This document shows positions 44,156 to 56,185 of a DNA stretch of 64,000 bases, piece after piece (the stretch's first letter is position 1; every line of letters starts with the position of its first letter). Where the stretch lies: positions 191,001-255,000 of the forward strand of contig CM043942.1 in assembly GCA_014529385.2 (NCBI GenBank), written 5' to 3'. The DNA is from Adiantum capillus-veneris (taxonomy: Eukaryota > Streptophyta > Polypodiopsida > Polypodiales > Pteridaceae). The position numbers were made by a program, and so were the translations under genes. Under the pieces are notes generated by a model that ran no database searches, had not been told where the DNA came from, and saw nothing but the letters and a program-made list of their open reading frames with translations.

Positions 44156-44233
44156 TTTGCTTGAGGGCGCCGAAAAACTCAGATCTGAGATCTGAGTTTT
44201 TGGGCGCGCTCGGTTATTTTTTTTACCCCAGCT

Positions 44234-44339
44234 GGCGTCGCTATGAGCGTCGCTATAAGCGTCGCTATGAGCGTCGCAAATTTACAAAGAAATTTGCGAC
44301 GCTCATAGCGACGCTTATAGCGACGCTCATAGCGACGCC
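44234..44339. repeat. Perfect 50-bp inverted repeat at CACTA right end
   Basis: Arms 44234-44283 and 44290-44339 are exact complements built from GCGTCGCTAT units, with a six-base loop (ACAAAG). It is the right-end subterminal array in palindromic form and could extrude as a cruciform or make hairpin RNA. Confidence 0.92.
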
Positions 44340-44404
44340 GGGAATTTTTTTTTTGAGCGTCGCTGTGTGAGCGTCGCTAATGTGAAGAGCCTCTTGTAGT
44401 GGAC

Positions 44405-45355
44405 GGAGTTTGCATGGGCCCACAAACATCAATATGTACAAGCTGCAACCTGCATGTGGCCCGAACTGAACCATCCTTTGGAAATTTAGAACGTTGTATC
44501 TTACCCAAAATACAGCATTCACAAACATGTTTGAGAGGTGCTTCAAGAGGCAGCAAAGAAGCAACCATATCAGATTTCTACAAATGCAACAAACTGGAAA
44601 AATTGAGATGACCAAAACGTGCATGCCAAAGTCTTGCATCTGAAATAGCCCTTGAATTTGCAACAACATTTGCATAATTTTGTCCACACGTGTCATACAA
44701 AGTGAGCTTATACAGCCCACGGCACAAAAGCCCAGATGCAACAATTTCATCACCAAAATTGCGATCATGAATTGTACATCTGTCATCCACAAATTTGACT
44801 ACAATTCCAAGTCTAGCAAGTGCAGATACAGACAAGAGATTCTTCTTGATCCTAGGTACATAAAGTGCATCAACAAGTGTGAAGGAACTGCCATTAGTAG
44901 CAGTGAGCACAATCTTTCCAACTCCCTGAACTGGATAAGAGGCGTTGTTGGCACAAGTGAATGAATTCCCATGAGGGACAGACTCGAGAGAGGTAAACAA
45001 TTCACGATGTGAGGTAATGTGCTTTGTAGCACCACTATCGAAATACCACACATGTGAATCTGCAGCAAACTGACAAGCATGTATCATGGACAACAGGATT
45101 GTAAGTGCCCATTCTGCATCAACATCAGCAACATAGTCTCCTTTCATAGAAGACTTAACAATGGCTGCATTTGTAGTGGAACCAGCATTTGCAGTGGAAC
45201 CACCCTCTTTCTTCTTAGCCTCTTTGGCCTTCAACTTAGGACACGACTTGATCAAGTGATCATTGGCTTTACAATAATGGCAACGCATCTTGTTTTTGCC
45301 TTTATCAATAGAATTTCCAGATGAATTGCTACCAACAGAAGCATTAGGAACAGAG
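44405..45355 (-). pseudogene. Copia gag knuckle, protease, and integrase N-terminus
   Basis: The minus strand reads from the LTR remnant into a zinc knuckle (CHYCKANDHLIKSC) and then the protease active site VWYFDSGATKHIT with a DALYVPRIKKNLLSVSALA block. A pre-integrase LWHARFGHLNFSSL and the integrase zinc region (CECCILGKIQRSKFP) follow, up to HIDVCGPMQTP, where the CACTA element interrupts. One shift lies near 44570. The 5' half of gag is missing because the truncated LTR joins directly upstream. Confidence 0.88.
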
Positions 45356-45480
45356 TAGATAGCCCTAGAGTGATGGGCGTATATACAATGCACGGGGGAA
45401 AAAACCTCCTAAAGAGGGAAAAAATGCCCCGGCGGTCCTAGTGTGTTCACACACATCACTACCAGATGTATATGGTAACA
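45356..45480 (-). repeat. Copia 5' LTR, truncated
   Basis: These 125 bases match 30062-30186 of the 3' LTR and then pass abruptly into internal gag. A deletion removed the rest of the LTR, the primer site and the start of gag. The break lies at a repeated TAGATAGCCCTAGAGTGATGGG unit that is doubled in the 3' LTR. Confidence 0.8.
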
Positions 45481-45485
45481 AAAAC

Positions 45486-46996
45486 ATCAAGGCTATGATC
45501 GTATCTTATCATGGGTAGGATGAAAGGGTTAATAGATGAGTTAATGGCATTCTACCTTAGATGACCAAACTAGCTACAAATTGTTCTTTGGAAGGTTGCA
45601 TAGTCTTTCTCAGGGAGCAAGTGTAGGTGTAGGCTTATGTTTATGGCTAAGTACAATTAGGCATTAGTACTCTCCTCTCTAATGAATTCCCCACATATCC
45701 CTTTCAAGGAAGAAGAGGCCCCCTATTATAGGTGAAGGGAATCCTCAATGGTTACAGAAGAAAGAGAAGAGCTAGTGTGAATAGGAACTGGTAAAGTTTG
45801 ATATGAGTTGTCTCTGCATGATGTGGGCAGATTGGGGTCCACCATTTTGATCATATCTCCTCAACCTTGGCTTCAAATAAAAAGGTAAAAATATGCACAA
45901 AAAATTCATCTTGAAATCTACGACTCCCATTTTATATAATTTTTCCAATTTGGATTGGAACCATGTGTTAAAAAATCATCAAAATAGGGCACCTTTTTGG
46001 CTGCCAAAGTCTTCTTGTGGTCCCCTTAGCTTCGACTTTCATTTGATTCCAAGAGACACATCATATAATATGAAAGCATGACAGTGATCCTTGACAAAGT
46101 TTGTATGTGTCTTTGTAATGATTCATTAAAATAGGTGCATCTTTGAAAATCATGCAAGCTACTGTCCTACTAGGATTTGACTCCTTCCTAGTAACTCCAA
46201 AAAAGAAATATAAGAAAAATATGAAAAAGATATAGAATATATCTATATTAAAAGTTACCCTAGATATGGGATCTAGATAGGGTGTGAGATGATAATGAGA
46301 TAGTAGAAAAGAAAGAACGAATGATTTTTGTCCCAACTTAAAGAGCTGGAGCTATTGACTCTTTTTCCAATAGCACTTTCTACCGTTAAAGTAAGCATAT
46401 GTTACCCATTGACATAAATACTAGGATGAGATAGAAAGATTATTATTTTACTTAGATATGCATATGTACATTATGGGAAAATACCTATACATCTAGAAAA
46501 GCATAAAATAAATATCTTAGTATGTGTTCCCACTATGTACGTGCCACAACACGACACTGCTGCCGTGCACCTCCTAAACACTTCAATTGCTTTCATAGCC
46601 ATAGGCCTTCGTCCTAATCCTTTTATAATCTTGGTCAGTCCATCCTTCATGCCGCGTTAGAGTACTTAGGTAGTGTCCAATCAAAATCCACTCTCCCTGA
46701 TACTATTCTTCAAAGAACACCTCAAAAACATGTGCAATATTACCACAATTTACATGTAGATAAGAAAATGTATAGAACTACAAACCAACACCATCACTCA
46801 TGGTAAGCATATCTTCTTCATCTTCAAATCTAGTTTGTGATGGTATATCTGCAACAAGATTACCTCTAAAATTCAGGGTTAAGAGATTTAATGGAAGCTA
46901 TACATCGCAACATGGCAATATTCGGTGTAGAGCAGTTTGCAATCATCCCTATCAATGGCAATCTGTCTCTACCATGATTGAAGCTCCAATAAATAA
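45486..46996 (-). other. Gypsy C flank right of copia; no gene seen
   Basis: 45486-45645 matches 51223-51329 and 52187-52230 and belongs to a C-family LTR or leader. The rest is AT-rich and unassigned. Confidence 0.45.
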
Positions 46997-48230
46997 TTAT
47001 TTGTCACACCTTAGAGAAGTAGAAACATCCCAAAGTTCTCTCTTAACTTCTGGGTAGCCTCGTTGACGAGCATTGAGTACCTTCACTCCAAATCTAACCG
47101 CATACATATGCCCTTCACCATCATCCTGACCTATAGCCCACCCAATACCTATCGGGCTAGTATGAATTGTCAAAATCACTAGACCTCCATATTTGTAATC
47201 CAATTTCCTCAAGGTTGGAGCCTCAAGAAGCATCTTCAACAATTGATAAAGCACTTAGAACCGACAAGATTCGGTAACTGAAGAGCATGTTTTCTTCATC
47301 TTTTGGATAGCTTCAACTTTAGTTGGACTTGAGCTTCTACCCTCCAGATTGCACATATGTCCCACAATTAAAACCTGTTTAGCACCAAAAGTTTATTTTT
47401 GCCCTAAAAGTGTTAGGTTAAATTCTTCAAGCCTGGATAAAATAGCATCAAAATCAACAATATGTTGAGCAACAAATTGTCGGCACCCCCTCTGATCTTT
47501 TACCTCATCTTTGGATCCTTATTCACATCCTTTAATCAGTAAATCCATAATGAAAGGAATAGTAACATGAGGGATAAAATCCCTTAATACCTTATTCATG
47601 TCGTTCATCATCTGAGCTCCATAATTAGTAGCACCATGTTATAAAGTGGACATCCTTACCAAACCAAGAGGTATACTCATCGTATTAAGATCCCTACTCT
47701 CCATAGCTAATTGAAATTGATCGTATCCAAAGTAAATATCACCCATAGAATAAATGGATCTACCTACAAAGGCTTCAATAATCTCTTCCACAATTGGGCC
47801 AGTACCCACATTGTGGATTGTTAACTTGTTAACCGGTTGCATATCCTGTATGAACCTTAAAGTTCCATTCTTCTTCGGCACAAGGAACCACTGATTGGAG
47901 TAGGGTGCACATGATGGTTCTAAAATTCCCATTTTCATCTTTTCATTACGGAAGTCAATAAGCTTTGGAAAGTGAGCCTTAGAAACTGGAATCAGACGTA
48001 AGCTCCATGGCATATGCAGAACATTGGATATAACCATAGGTGAAATCATGCAAATCCAGACACCCAATCTCACCTAGCTCAAAAGAAAAATCTTTACCAT
48101 GTTTTTTGAGCATACCTTGAAAGCATTTGATCTCCTCTTCATTGAGAAAACCAGCTTCTCCAATCTTTAGTTTCTGTAGTGTCTCTTTAGTAAACTTGTG
48201 TCCAATATTCTTCCGATCTCTGAGCATAGG
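46997..48230 (-). pseudogene. Gypsy C RT and RNase H remnant, copy 2
   Basis: On the minus strand from 48227: KDFSFELGEIGCLDL, then KLIDFRNEKMKMGILEPSCA, NQWFLVPKKNGTLRFIQDMQ, SIYSMGDIYFGYDQFQLAME and PLGLVRM (RT fingers and palm). The region of the catalytic box (FIMDLLIKGCE, normally FIDDLPIKGC) and the thumb follows in shifting frames with stops. A deletion then removes the connection, and RNase H words appear (IGWAIGQDDGEGHMYAVRFG and ARQRGYPEVKRELWD). The first catalytic Asp is lost. Confidence 0.82.
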
Positions 48231-48905
48231 TTGTTGAGAAGCTTCTTTGATTACCCTATCACTTTCTTCTAGTAGAGTATAGCCATTGGCCTCACTTTCT
48301 TTGCAACTTTCTTATACTTTGTCTCTACCTGAGCTTCAAATGCTTCATCCAAATCTTTATGCATAAGTGTCTCATATATGCTCAACTCTTCATACATGTC
48401 CATTAAGTGCACCTCAACAACTTTAGTTCCACTTTGTAACTTGCATCGGTAGACCTCCTCAAGTTTTGACATAGTATCTGCATAAGATACCTCTTCAAAG
48501 ACTCCTGAAATCACATCATCTAGTTCAACCACATCACTTCCCTGCAATTCACTTTGAATACTTGAACATATTGCATCTCCCACTTAGGTAGCTAATTAAA
48601 TTTTCTATAAGATACCAAACCCTCAGATGTTAGTACCAAAAATCTCAAAGAGAAAGTGTCTCTTTGTGAGAACTCCCCGTCACTTGTACCACCATAGTCC
48701 CGCTTTATAGTGGTACTCCAAGAAAATCTTGTGAAAACTTATGTTCTTTAAACTCTTTGCGTATCTTTGGCAATGGATGATCACGTAAACTATCTTTTTT
48801 CCTGGCATGGTCAATACACACAGTCAAGAGTTGGACTGCTTTCTTACCATCTGAGCTCCAAACCCTGGCATAGGTTGAGACATCATCAAGCACCTTAGTT
48901 TCCAT
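48231..48905 (-). pseudogene. Gypsy C linker region upstream of RT, copy 2
   Basis: Two minus-strand open pieces (48705-48905 and 48269-48583) are Lys/Glu-rich, with ETKVLDDVSTYARVWSSDGK and VHLMDMYEELSIYETLMHKD. They lie between the expected protease and RT. No protease motif is visible here. Confidence 0.5.
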
Positions 48906-49373
48906 TCATACAATCATAATATAGGTTTGTCCCAAAATCAATGGATAGGAAGAATGCTCATGTATTAAAAAAAACAATCTCATCACAGACATTCCCAATA
49001 GCTACCTTGACATTAGCACATGAGCACCGCATTGACACCAAGCACAGACTTTGTTGGACATGGTTTCCTACCATATGGCCTTGAATGGGCACTTTGTCAG
49101 TAGCTAAGGGAGCCGTGGAAGACGACTATGTCTCTCCATCTCATTTGTGCATAGTCTTCGTGGTGAGAGTCCTCTGTGTGTGTGTGTGTGTGTGTGTGTG
49201 CGGGCGCGCGCTATCCATGCACGCATCCCTCTAGTCCCTTGAAATGCAATTGTACTTACACGGAGGCTGTCGTTGCTGGCCACACCACTCTATCACACAT
49301 GTACCATGCCTGCGTGTTGAATCTCCCTATGAATGTCGTTGCCTAGGCAATGGTGTGTGTGATTGTGTGTGCG

Positions 49374-49407
<34 letters not shown>

Positions 49408-49535
49408 AATAGCACCACACTGTGTGTAGGATGAAAAGGGAGTAATCACTTGCTCTGTCGCCAAGCTCTCTTGAGGTTTATATCACACTCTTGGTTGATC
49501 CACAATTTGATGCATGTCAAGGAGGGGGCCCTAAA
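48906..49535. other. No gene seen; GT and GA microsatellites
   Basis: Short (GT)n at 49170-49200 and (GA)n at 49379-49404. Part of 49000-49110 (CAGACTTTGTTGGACATGG, CATATGGCC) resembles the RT thumb region at 52540-52620, so it is another C-family scrap. Confidence 0.4.
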
Positions 49536-49539
49536 TCCC

Positions 49540-50060
49540 TCCTCCAATTATACATAGTAACAAGAAAGAGGCTGGTTCCACTACCTATGTTAGATCCACT
49601 GAAAGTACAGCTATTGTTGAGTCTTGTGTGAAAGGAGATTGTGATGCTGATGTTGATGCAGAATGGGCTTTTAGTGTAGAGTGTACTTATGATCCTGTTG
49701 TCCATGATGCATGCATGTCAGCTATAGATTCACATGTGTGGTAATTCGACAGTGGTGCTACAAATTGTTGCATCTAGCATTTCATGTCATGGGCTATATA
49801 AGCTAGCTTTGTATGAAAAGTGTGAGCATAATTTTGCAAATGGGTTGGTGATTCAAAGACTGTTTTAGATGCAAAACTTTGGCACGCATGTTTTGTCCAT
49901 CCAAATTTTGCCAATTTGTTATGTTGGTAGAATGGGTTGCTTCTTTGCCGCTTCTTGAAGCACTTGTCAAACATGTTTGTGGAAGCTGTATTTGGGGTAA
50001 GATGCAGCATTAAAAATTTCCAAAAGATGGTTCAATTAGGACTACATGCATGTTGCAACC
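49540..50060 (+). pseudogene. Copia fragment, plus strand
   Basis: Readable words correspond to the copia at 44405-45200: a DVDAEWAFSV acidic stretch, ACMSAIDSHVW followed by a TAG and FDSGAT (protease active site), YKLALYEKCEHNFAN, and the CLWKLYLG/GKMQH zinc region. Several deletions and stops separate them, and both ends are missing. It is older than the minus-strand copia. Confidence 0.7.
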
Positions 50061-51070
50061 TTAGGCCTAACACTACTCCCCCCTTGGAGAAGCATTTTCA
50101 TCGTCGAAAACAAGAGTGATGATACACTAATGTTTTCCACAATGGCATCCTACATGGATCCAACTGTTTGCTAGATCGGAAGACAGTTCAATAGGAGGTT
50201 CAGTGTAATCAAGAATAACATCTTGATTTTGCACATCATTGTCCTTTTTGCAATTGTGTTGTATAGCCGGCTCATAAACAACATAGTATGTAGACTCTAT
50301 TTAGAACTCACTTGAGTATGCTAAACAAGTTATCACAACTAGGTTGTACCCAAAAGAGTACCTCTTTTCACTTTCCATGAAAGTAACTTGCTGACGTACT
50401 CATCAGTCAAATGTAAGTCGTTGACTTGTTAAATTCTTGTTTTAGTAAAGTACCCCACTATAACCAGTGTTTAAGATTGAGTACCAAACGTAAACATGAA
50501 GAGACTAAACTTAGGTGAAAACATGCTTTACCTTATGGTAAGAAAATTCCAACTAGAGCAATATGTGCTTATAATTGGGTTGCTTGGCACTAATGTACGT
50601 ACTTTGCATATCTATTAGCACAATATTACACTTGTAATTTTCTTTTCCTCTTTGGATAACTGAGAGTACTGTATGGTAAGAAAATTCCAACTAGAGCAAT
50701 ACATGCTTTAAATTGGGTTTCTTGGTACTAACGTACGCACTTTGCATATTGTTTAGCACAAGATTACACTTATAATCTGTCTATCCTCTTTGGATAACTG
50801 AGAGTAATGAGGTGTAGTTCCCTCTCCGTTTATCGATAGTCCTCCCAAGGGATTGGTAAGTAATGATCACCATGTCTTACTACATTGTTGAAGAATCAAC
50901 AACGCTACATTGTCGTTCAATATACTTGGTAAAGTTGGAAGATCTACAAGCATCCAAACTGAGCCATGACCTCTATTGGTGATTGATAGATAAAAAATAA
51001 ATCTCATAATGAGAGTGCACATAGAGTGCCAAATGCTTCATAAGAAACTATTGAGAAATTATCACAAACA
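50061..51070. other. No gene seen; contains a ~138-bp tandem duplication
   Basis: TATGGTAAGAAAATTCCAAC begins near 50534 and again near 50672. The two copies (about 50534-50671 and 50672-50809) are diverged at many positions. The rest is unassigned AT-rich DNA. Confidence 0.55.
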
Positions 51071-51079
51071 ACCTGCTGT

Positions 51080-51329
51080 GGAGAAATTAACGGCCTTGCC
51101 AGGAAAGCACAGGGCCTCTTACAATCAAAGAAACCCCTTTCTATCTTTCCCTCTCTTGCATACGCACATGCACACATACAAAGAACATGAAAGAGAAATT
51201 CAAAACAACACAAAGATGAAAACATCAAGGCTACGATCGTATCTTATCATGGGTAGGATGAAAGGGTTAATAGATGAGTTAATGGCATTCAACCTTTGAT
51301 GAACAAACAAGTCACAAATCGTCCTTTGG
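51080..51329 (-). repeat. Gypsy C LTR/leader-like segment, uninterrupted copy
   Basis: It matches 29818-29930 and 45486-45560 in one continuous stretch, lacks the copia element, and so shows the target site before insertion. Confidence 0.75.
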
Positions 51330-52186
51330 AATTGTATTTTTGTGCTTACTATGATCTATATATTTTGTCTAGTTATTGGGATTAATTGTGTGTACAAATC
51401 CTCTTGGTTTATAGCAAAATAACTACATTTATATCAAAAGAAAAATTATAGTCTAAAAGGGGTAGTATGATGGGATCTGGTAAAAGAAGTATTTCATTGA
51501 GCCTTTCTGGGCCAAAGAGAAACACTATACATTTTTGGAAGTGTATTTTACGACTAATCCATACGTTAATTGTAATAGATCGCACATAGTCAAAGTGAGA
51601 TAAATTCTCATTATGTGGATTAATCATCTAGGATATTTATAGTATGTGTAAAATGTAGATGTGAGAGAAGTGAAGAGAAGAGAATTTTCCCTCCCAAGTC
51701 CTATTCTTGCCCGTAGGCAATAAGGATACTGTGGAGTGAGATGTACATGTAGCAAGGAGAAGCTACAATTCGTGGAGAGAATGTGCTTCTAAGAGTAAGA
51801 GAGTTTTGTGAGCGTGTAAATATTAAAATACTCACCTTGCATATTAGCTTAGCTCTCCAAGAAGGTTGATCATAGCTTTGGTGGAGTATTGTATCTTCAA
51901 TGCTTTCACTGGTTAGGACACAAGAGAGATGGAGACAGGGATATGAATAGAAGTAGATGTAAAAATGGAGATGAGGGTTGCGCTAGGGATGAAAAGAAAA
52001 ACATCAAGAAACCAACAAAATTGCAAATCAAAACACACCTTGTTTGTCAAACCTTTGAGATTTATTCCCTAACTCCATGGAGAGAGAAAGAGAAAGAGAA
52101 AGAGAGAGAGACCTCTAGCCTTAAATGATGCAACAATGCCAAGTCCGTCTTTGATTCGATTTTATCTTACAAGGATTGATTACAAG
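51330..52186 (-). other. ~860-bp insertion in the C-family segment
   Basis: Relative to 45560-45640, this copy is interrupted after CTTTGGAA and resumes at GGTTGGCTAGTCTTCCTC. No TSD or clear terminal repeat was found. It contains the small conserved ORF at 51409-51627 and a GA-rich stretch at 52080-52112. Confidence 0.5.
51409..51627 (-). CDS. Small conserved ORF, relative of 7024-7266
   Basis: This minus-strand ORF of 72 residues starts MINPHNENLSHFDYV. From its INVWISRKIHFQKCIVFLFG stretch onward it follows the element A leader ORF almost residue by residue (SRKI, IVF, FGP, EIL, P, FD). Codons differ while residues are kept. Function and family are unknown. Confidence 0.4.
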   Translation of the reverse strand: MINPHNENLSHFDYVRSITINVWISRKIHFQKCIVFLFGPERLNEILLLPDPIILPLLDYNFSFDINVVILL

Positions 52187-52857
52187 GTTGGCTAGTCTTC
52201 CTCAAGGAGCAAGTATAGGCGTAGGCTTATGTTTACTTTCCCTATTGCCCATCCAATCATGTAGGACTGGTGTCTACTATCACAATTAACGATCTTTTAC
52301 ACTCATAGTCTACCTTTCGCAATGTTAGTGCTTACTGAAGAAATTCCTTTAGCTTTTTCATGGCTTTAACATGTGCCTCAATCCATTTAAAATTTTATTC
52401 TTTCCAAGAAATTGATAAAGAGGATCAGCTACATGTACATAATGTGGAGTCCAAACAACATAAAAGACACATGCTCCCAAAAACCTTTTAACCTCAGTGA
52501 TGTGAGTGCATATTTTTTTTGTTCTTTGGATGGCATCTACCTTTGTTGGACAAGGTTTCCTACCATATGACCCGTACATGTGCCACACAATGAGCACCTC
52601 ATTGACACCAAATATAGACTTTTTCCCTGACAAAGTAAGATTCACTTCCTCCAATCTAGATAAAATTTTATCACAATGGTTTATGTGATTTGACACAAAC
52701 CTGAGGCACCCCTTGAGATCCAAAGCTTCATCTTTCTTACTTTCTTCACATCCTTTGATAGGAAAATCATCAATGAAAGGCATTGTGATTTGAGGAATAA
52801 AGTTACGTAAGACCTTATTTATCCCATTCATCATATGTGCAACCGAGTTGGTTGCTC
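52187..52857 (-). pseudogene. Gypsy C RT fragment, copy 3, cut by second CACTA
   Basis: On the minus strand from the CACTA junction: GATNSVAHMMNGINKVLR, TMPFIDDFPIKGCEESKKDE (catalytic FIDD kept), RFVSNHINHCDKILSRLEEV, GVNEVLIVWHMYGSYGRKPC and ITEVKRFLGACVFYV. Connection and RNase H start words run on past 52358, and the sequence then jumps into C-family LTR-like sequence at about 52235. This copy keeps the RT parts deleted in copy 2. Confidence 0.82.
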
Positions 52858-53316
52858 CTTCACTACAATAAAAGTAGGTGCCTTCGATGCAGATTTCGAC
52901 GCGAGCCGTCGAAAACTGCATCAAAATGTTTGTCCCTGTGATATCGTCGAAATACGTGTTGATATCTGCGTCAAAAGGTACCTGTTTTCAGTGCATATTT
53001 TGACGCCTGTATCGATGCGTATTTCGACGACCATATCAGAAGAAAAACATTCTTGGGCAGAGGACAAGCAGCCTGGCCTGTGCCCAGTGAAAAGATGGAC
53101 ATAGCCACAGCCAGACTGCCTGTCCTCTACCCAAGAAAGCGAGCAACACCAAAATCAACCGTGCTCCCGCAGAAATTTCGGCAGAGTTCCCTTCGTTTGA
53201 ACATAAACTTTAAAAAAAAAACCATATGTATATGCCTCCTACATGATATCTATGTAGGATCTCACATGAGATTTAAGGCACAACTTGATGGAAGAAATGA
53301 AACGAACTTTGTGAAA

Positions 53317-53545
53317 AACCATAACCAAATTAAAACCATAACCATAACGAAATTCATATATAACGAACTTTGTGAAAACCATAACCAAATTAAAACCATA
53401 ACCATAACCATATTGATCAAAACCATAACGATAACCATAACCATAAACAAAACAATAACCATAACCATAACCACAAAGTTAAACATAACCATAAACAAAA
53501 TAATAACCATAACCATAACGTCCATAAACAATAAACAATAACCAT
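53317..53545. repeat. (CCATAA)n degenerate hexamer array
   Basis: About 230 bases of ACCATAACCATAA-type repeat lie within the second CACTA. The unit is not a telomere repeat, and the long Ile/Thr ORF across it is an artefact. Confidence 0.85.
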
Positions 53546-53750
53546 AACTATGTCAATACAAGAAAGAAACACAGAGATGTGTCTGTGTTTCACAAAAAAT
53601 ATATAGAAATCCATTGATGACTCACACGTCACAACCTGCACAAAAAGAGACAAGTCACAAAATTAGTATAATATTACTTCACATATACGTAATTAATTAA
53701 GCCAACTCACACATATTATTTGTCTCGATCAAACGTCTCACCTCAATCGA

Positions 53751-54862
53751 TCAGTGAGACTCTAAGGAGTCCCAGTCTACAGGCTCTCCTATGGTAGCAA
53801 GATCATTCAATACTTCATAAATTCCTCTCCGATATCCATCTGCCTCCTCCTGGCGTGTCGGGGCTCGATGCATTGCAAGATTTGCGTTTATACAAAAACC
53901 AAAGTAATTAAGAATACATGATTCATCGCTTTTTTTTAAAAAACGCCATAGCTAGGATTGGATTGCAAACTCACAAACTCGTAGCGAAAGGTGTCGAAAC
54001 CTCCGTTGCCAAGATGAGATGTGTCCCTGGTCCTCCTATGTACCTTCGCGGCCTGACACTGCTGTTTGAACCTCGTGTCCTCTGTCTGCTCATCCTCTCT
54101 AATCTGCTACCACGTCTCGTGTGAGATGCCCGAAGGCTTCGGCGAGCCCTGCCTGAAAGCCCGACGAGCTACATCTCCACGATGTTTCACGGTGTCCCGC
54201 GCAACATTCATGATCCACCTCCTCGGAAGATCCTCTGAACCCGGAGCAGGCTGATACTCTCTCATGATGGTCTCCACTATATAATTGATTTTGCTGCGAT
54301 GCTGATGAAGCCAAAACGTCATAATGGTGGTAGAAAATTGCAGCTCCGCGAGCTAGCGAACCCGCTGTCTCATCTCAGTCCCGACTCTATCCATGTCAAC
54401 CTGTCCATTTGCCTGTACAGTATAGACCTTGGAGGCACTAGGATCGTGTGTCCCCCGAGGTGTCCGAGGTGTGCTAAGAGGTGTGTCGAGAGGTGGGCCT
54501 GGGTAGGACAGAGGTTGTGAGTGAGGAGGGGTCGAAGCATCTGTGGACCCTCCTCCATAGCTCGATTGTAGATTGCCGAGATTGAAAAGTGTACTTGTGC
54601 AACGGTGATGCTGACGTGCCCGCCTTTTGTAAGTTACGTACCTAAACAAAGCAGTGACGCTTGCATCTGACCACCCGTACACTGACTGCAGATTCAAAAA
54701 CGACAAACAAGTACGAAGCACAGATATTTTGGCGCCTTCATAGATTGGTTGACGTGCCAACTTTCTCAACATATCTTTAGGAGATAGACGCAGGTCTTCT
54801 GGTGCTGCTTCGTTAGCGTTCTCCTCGCTTGTCTGGAAGAAGGCATCCAACATCTCCTCCAT
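53751..54862 (-). pseudogene. CACTA TNPA-like gene fused to TNP2 N-terminus
   Basis: The frame starts at 54862 (MEEMLDAFFQTSEENANEAA). PIYEGAKISVLRTCLSFLNL and GWSDASVTALFR match exon 1 of the first element. It then passes straight into the Pro-rich linker and TNPA-like part (REYQPAPGSEDLPRRWIMNV, DTSHLGNGGFDTFRYEF with a GTGAGT donor). The last exon (RAPTRQEEADGYRRGIYEVL) ends at a TGA at 53751-53753. The whole TNP2 catalytic region (HACPNDC to the DPMHI block) is absent, so it cannot cut DNA but could still bind ends. A TAG near 54353 must be spliced out or is a mutation. Confidence 0.7.
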
Positions 54863-55214
54863 GCCGTCTCTTCTGTCTGTAAGCCCTCCTCTGCTTCCAT
54901 CTTTGGCTCTAGATTGGTCGGACCTTCATACATAATCCTTTTTCTCTTTCTCTCTCTCTCTCTCTCTCAGATGTAGGTGTTATGTCACAAAAATCAATGC
55001 CGGTTCTGTAGGAGTCATATCGTAGATTCTATATGGTTTATTTAGCAAACTCTCCATACTTGTGCACATGCTTATTACATATCCTACGCTTGTGCAGGAT
55101 TTGATACTTGCAGAGCGTGCACGAGCATGCAATCTTTTCCTCCATGTTAGTTGATGAAGTTGCCATCTACAATGATTATGAATGTTATTTCAATATATAT
55201 ACTCCTCATTATGT

Positions 55215-55410
55215 AAACTACCTCGCACTCTCTAGCCTTGCCCGATCTTCGCACACCTCGGTCCAGAGGTGTACGGAGATCAAGACCACCGGGTCAAAAT
55301 CTCGTCTTTATTGGTCAAATCTTATATGGGTAGACATATACGTGCTCTCCCAGGTGTACATGACAATGCATGTAGCGGGCAAAACCCCTTTGCCTCTTTT
55401 AGTTCCATAG
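55215..55410 (-). promoter_or_regulatory. Conserved CACTA 5' region, second element
   Basis: Same block as 42775-42990 (CACACCTCGGTCCAGAGGTG, CTCGTCTTTATTGGTCAA), about 350 bases upstream of the gene start. Confidence 0.55.
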
Positions 55411-55419
55411 TTTCTTCTA

Positions 55420-56145
<726 letters not shown>

Positions 56146-56185
56146 TAGATAGATTTTATTATCGTCCTCGGAGGTCAAATATGAC

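Larger units (their letters stand above)
38781..44401 (-). mobile_element. CACTA (En/Spm) transposon, complete ends
   Basis: The terminal inverted repeat CACTACAAGAGG (38781-38792; complement at 44390-44401) and a 3-base TSD GAC (38778-38780 and 44402-44404) define 5621 bp. Removing it with one GAC restores the copia integrase frame. Both ends carry arrays of GCGTCGCTAT, the kind of subterminal repeat bound by TNPA-like proteins. The transposase gene is on the minus strand. The right third holds a SINE/satellite block, an HMA gene fragment and TC/GT microsatellites. Confidence 0.95.
29931..45480 (-). mobile_element. Ty1/copia element, minus strand, with three nested insertions
   Basis: The ends TGTTGG and GGTAACA are flanked by a perfect AAAAC TSD (29926-29930 and 45481-45485). 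The related sequence at 51218-51230 shows the uninterrupted target (GATGAAAAC joined to ATCAAGG). On the minus strand the order is LTR remnant, gag zinc knuckle, protease, integrase, RT, RNase H, LTR, which is copia order. Internal insertions are the CACTA element in integrase and the TIR element holding the gag-only LTR element in RT. Without them it would be about 4.1 kb, and its 5' LTR and gag are partly deleted. Confidence 0.93.

Noticed and set aside
53317-53545. Interstitial telomere array
   Set aside because: The unit is ACCATA, not CCCTAAA, and is confined to the CACTA element.
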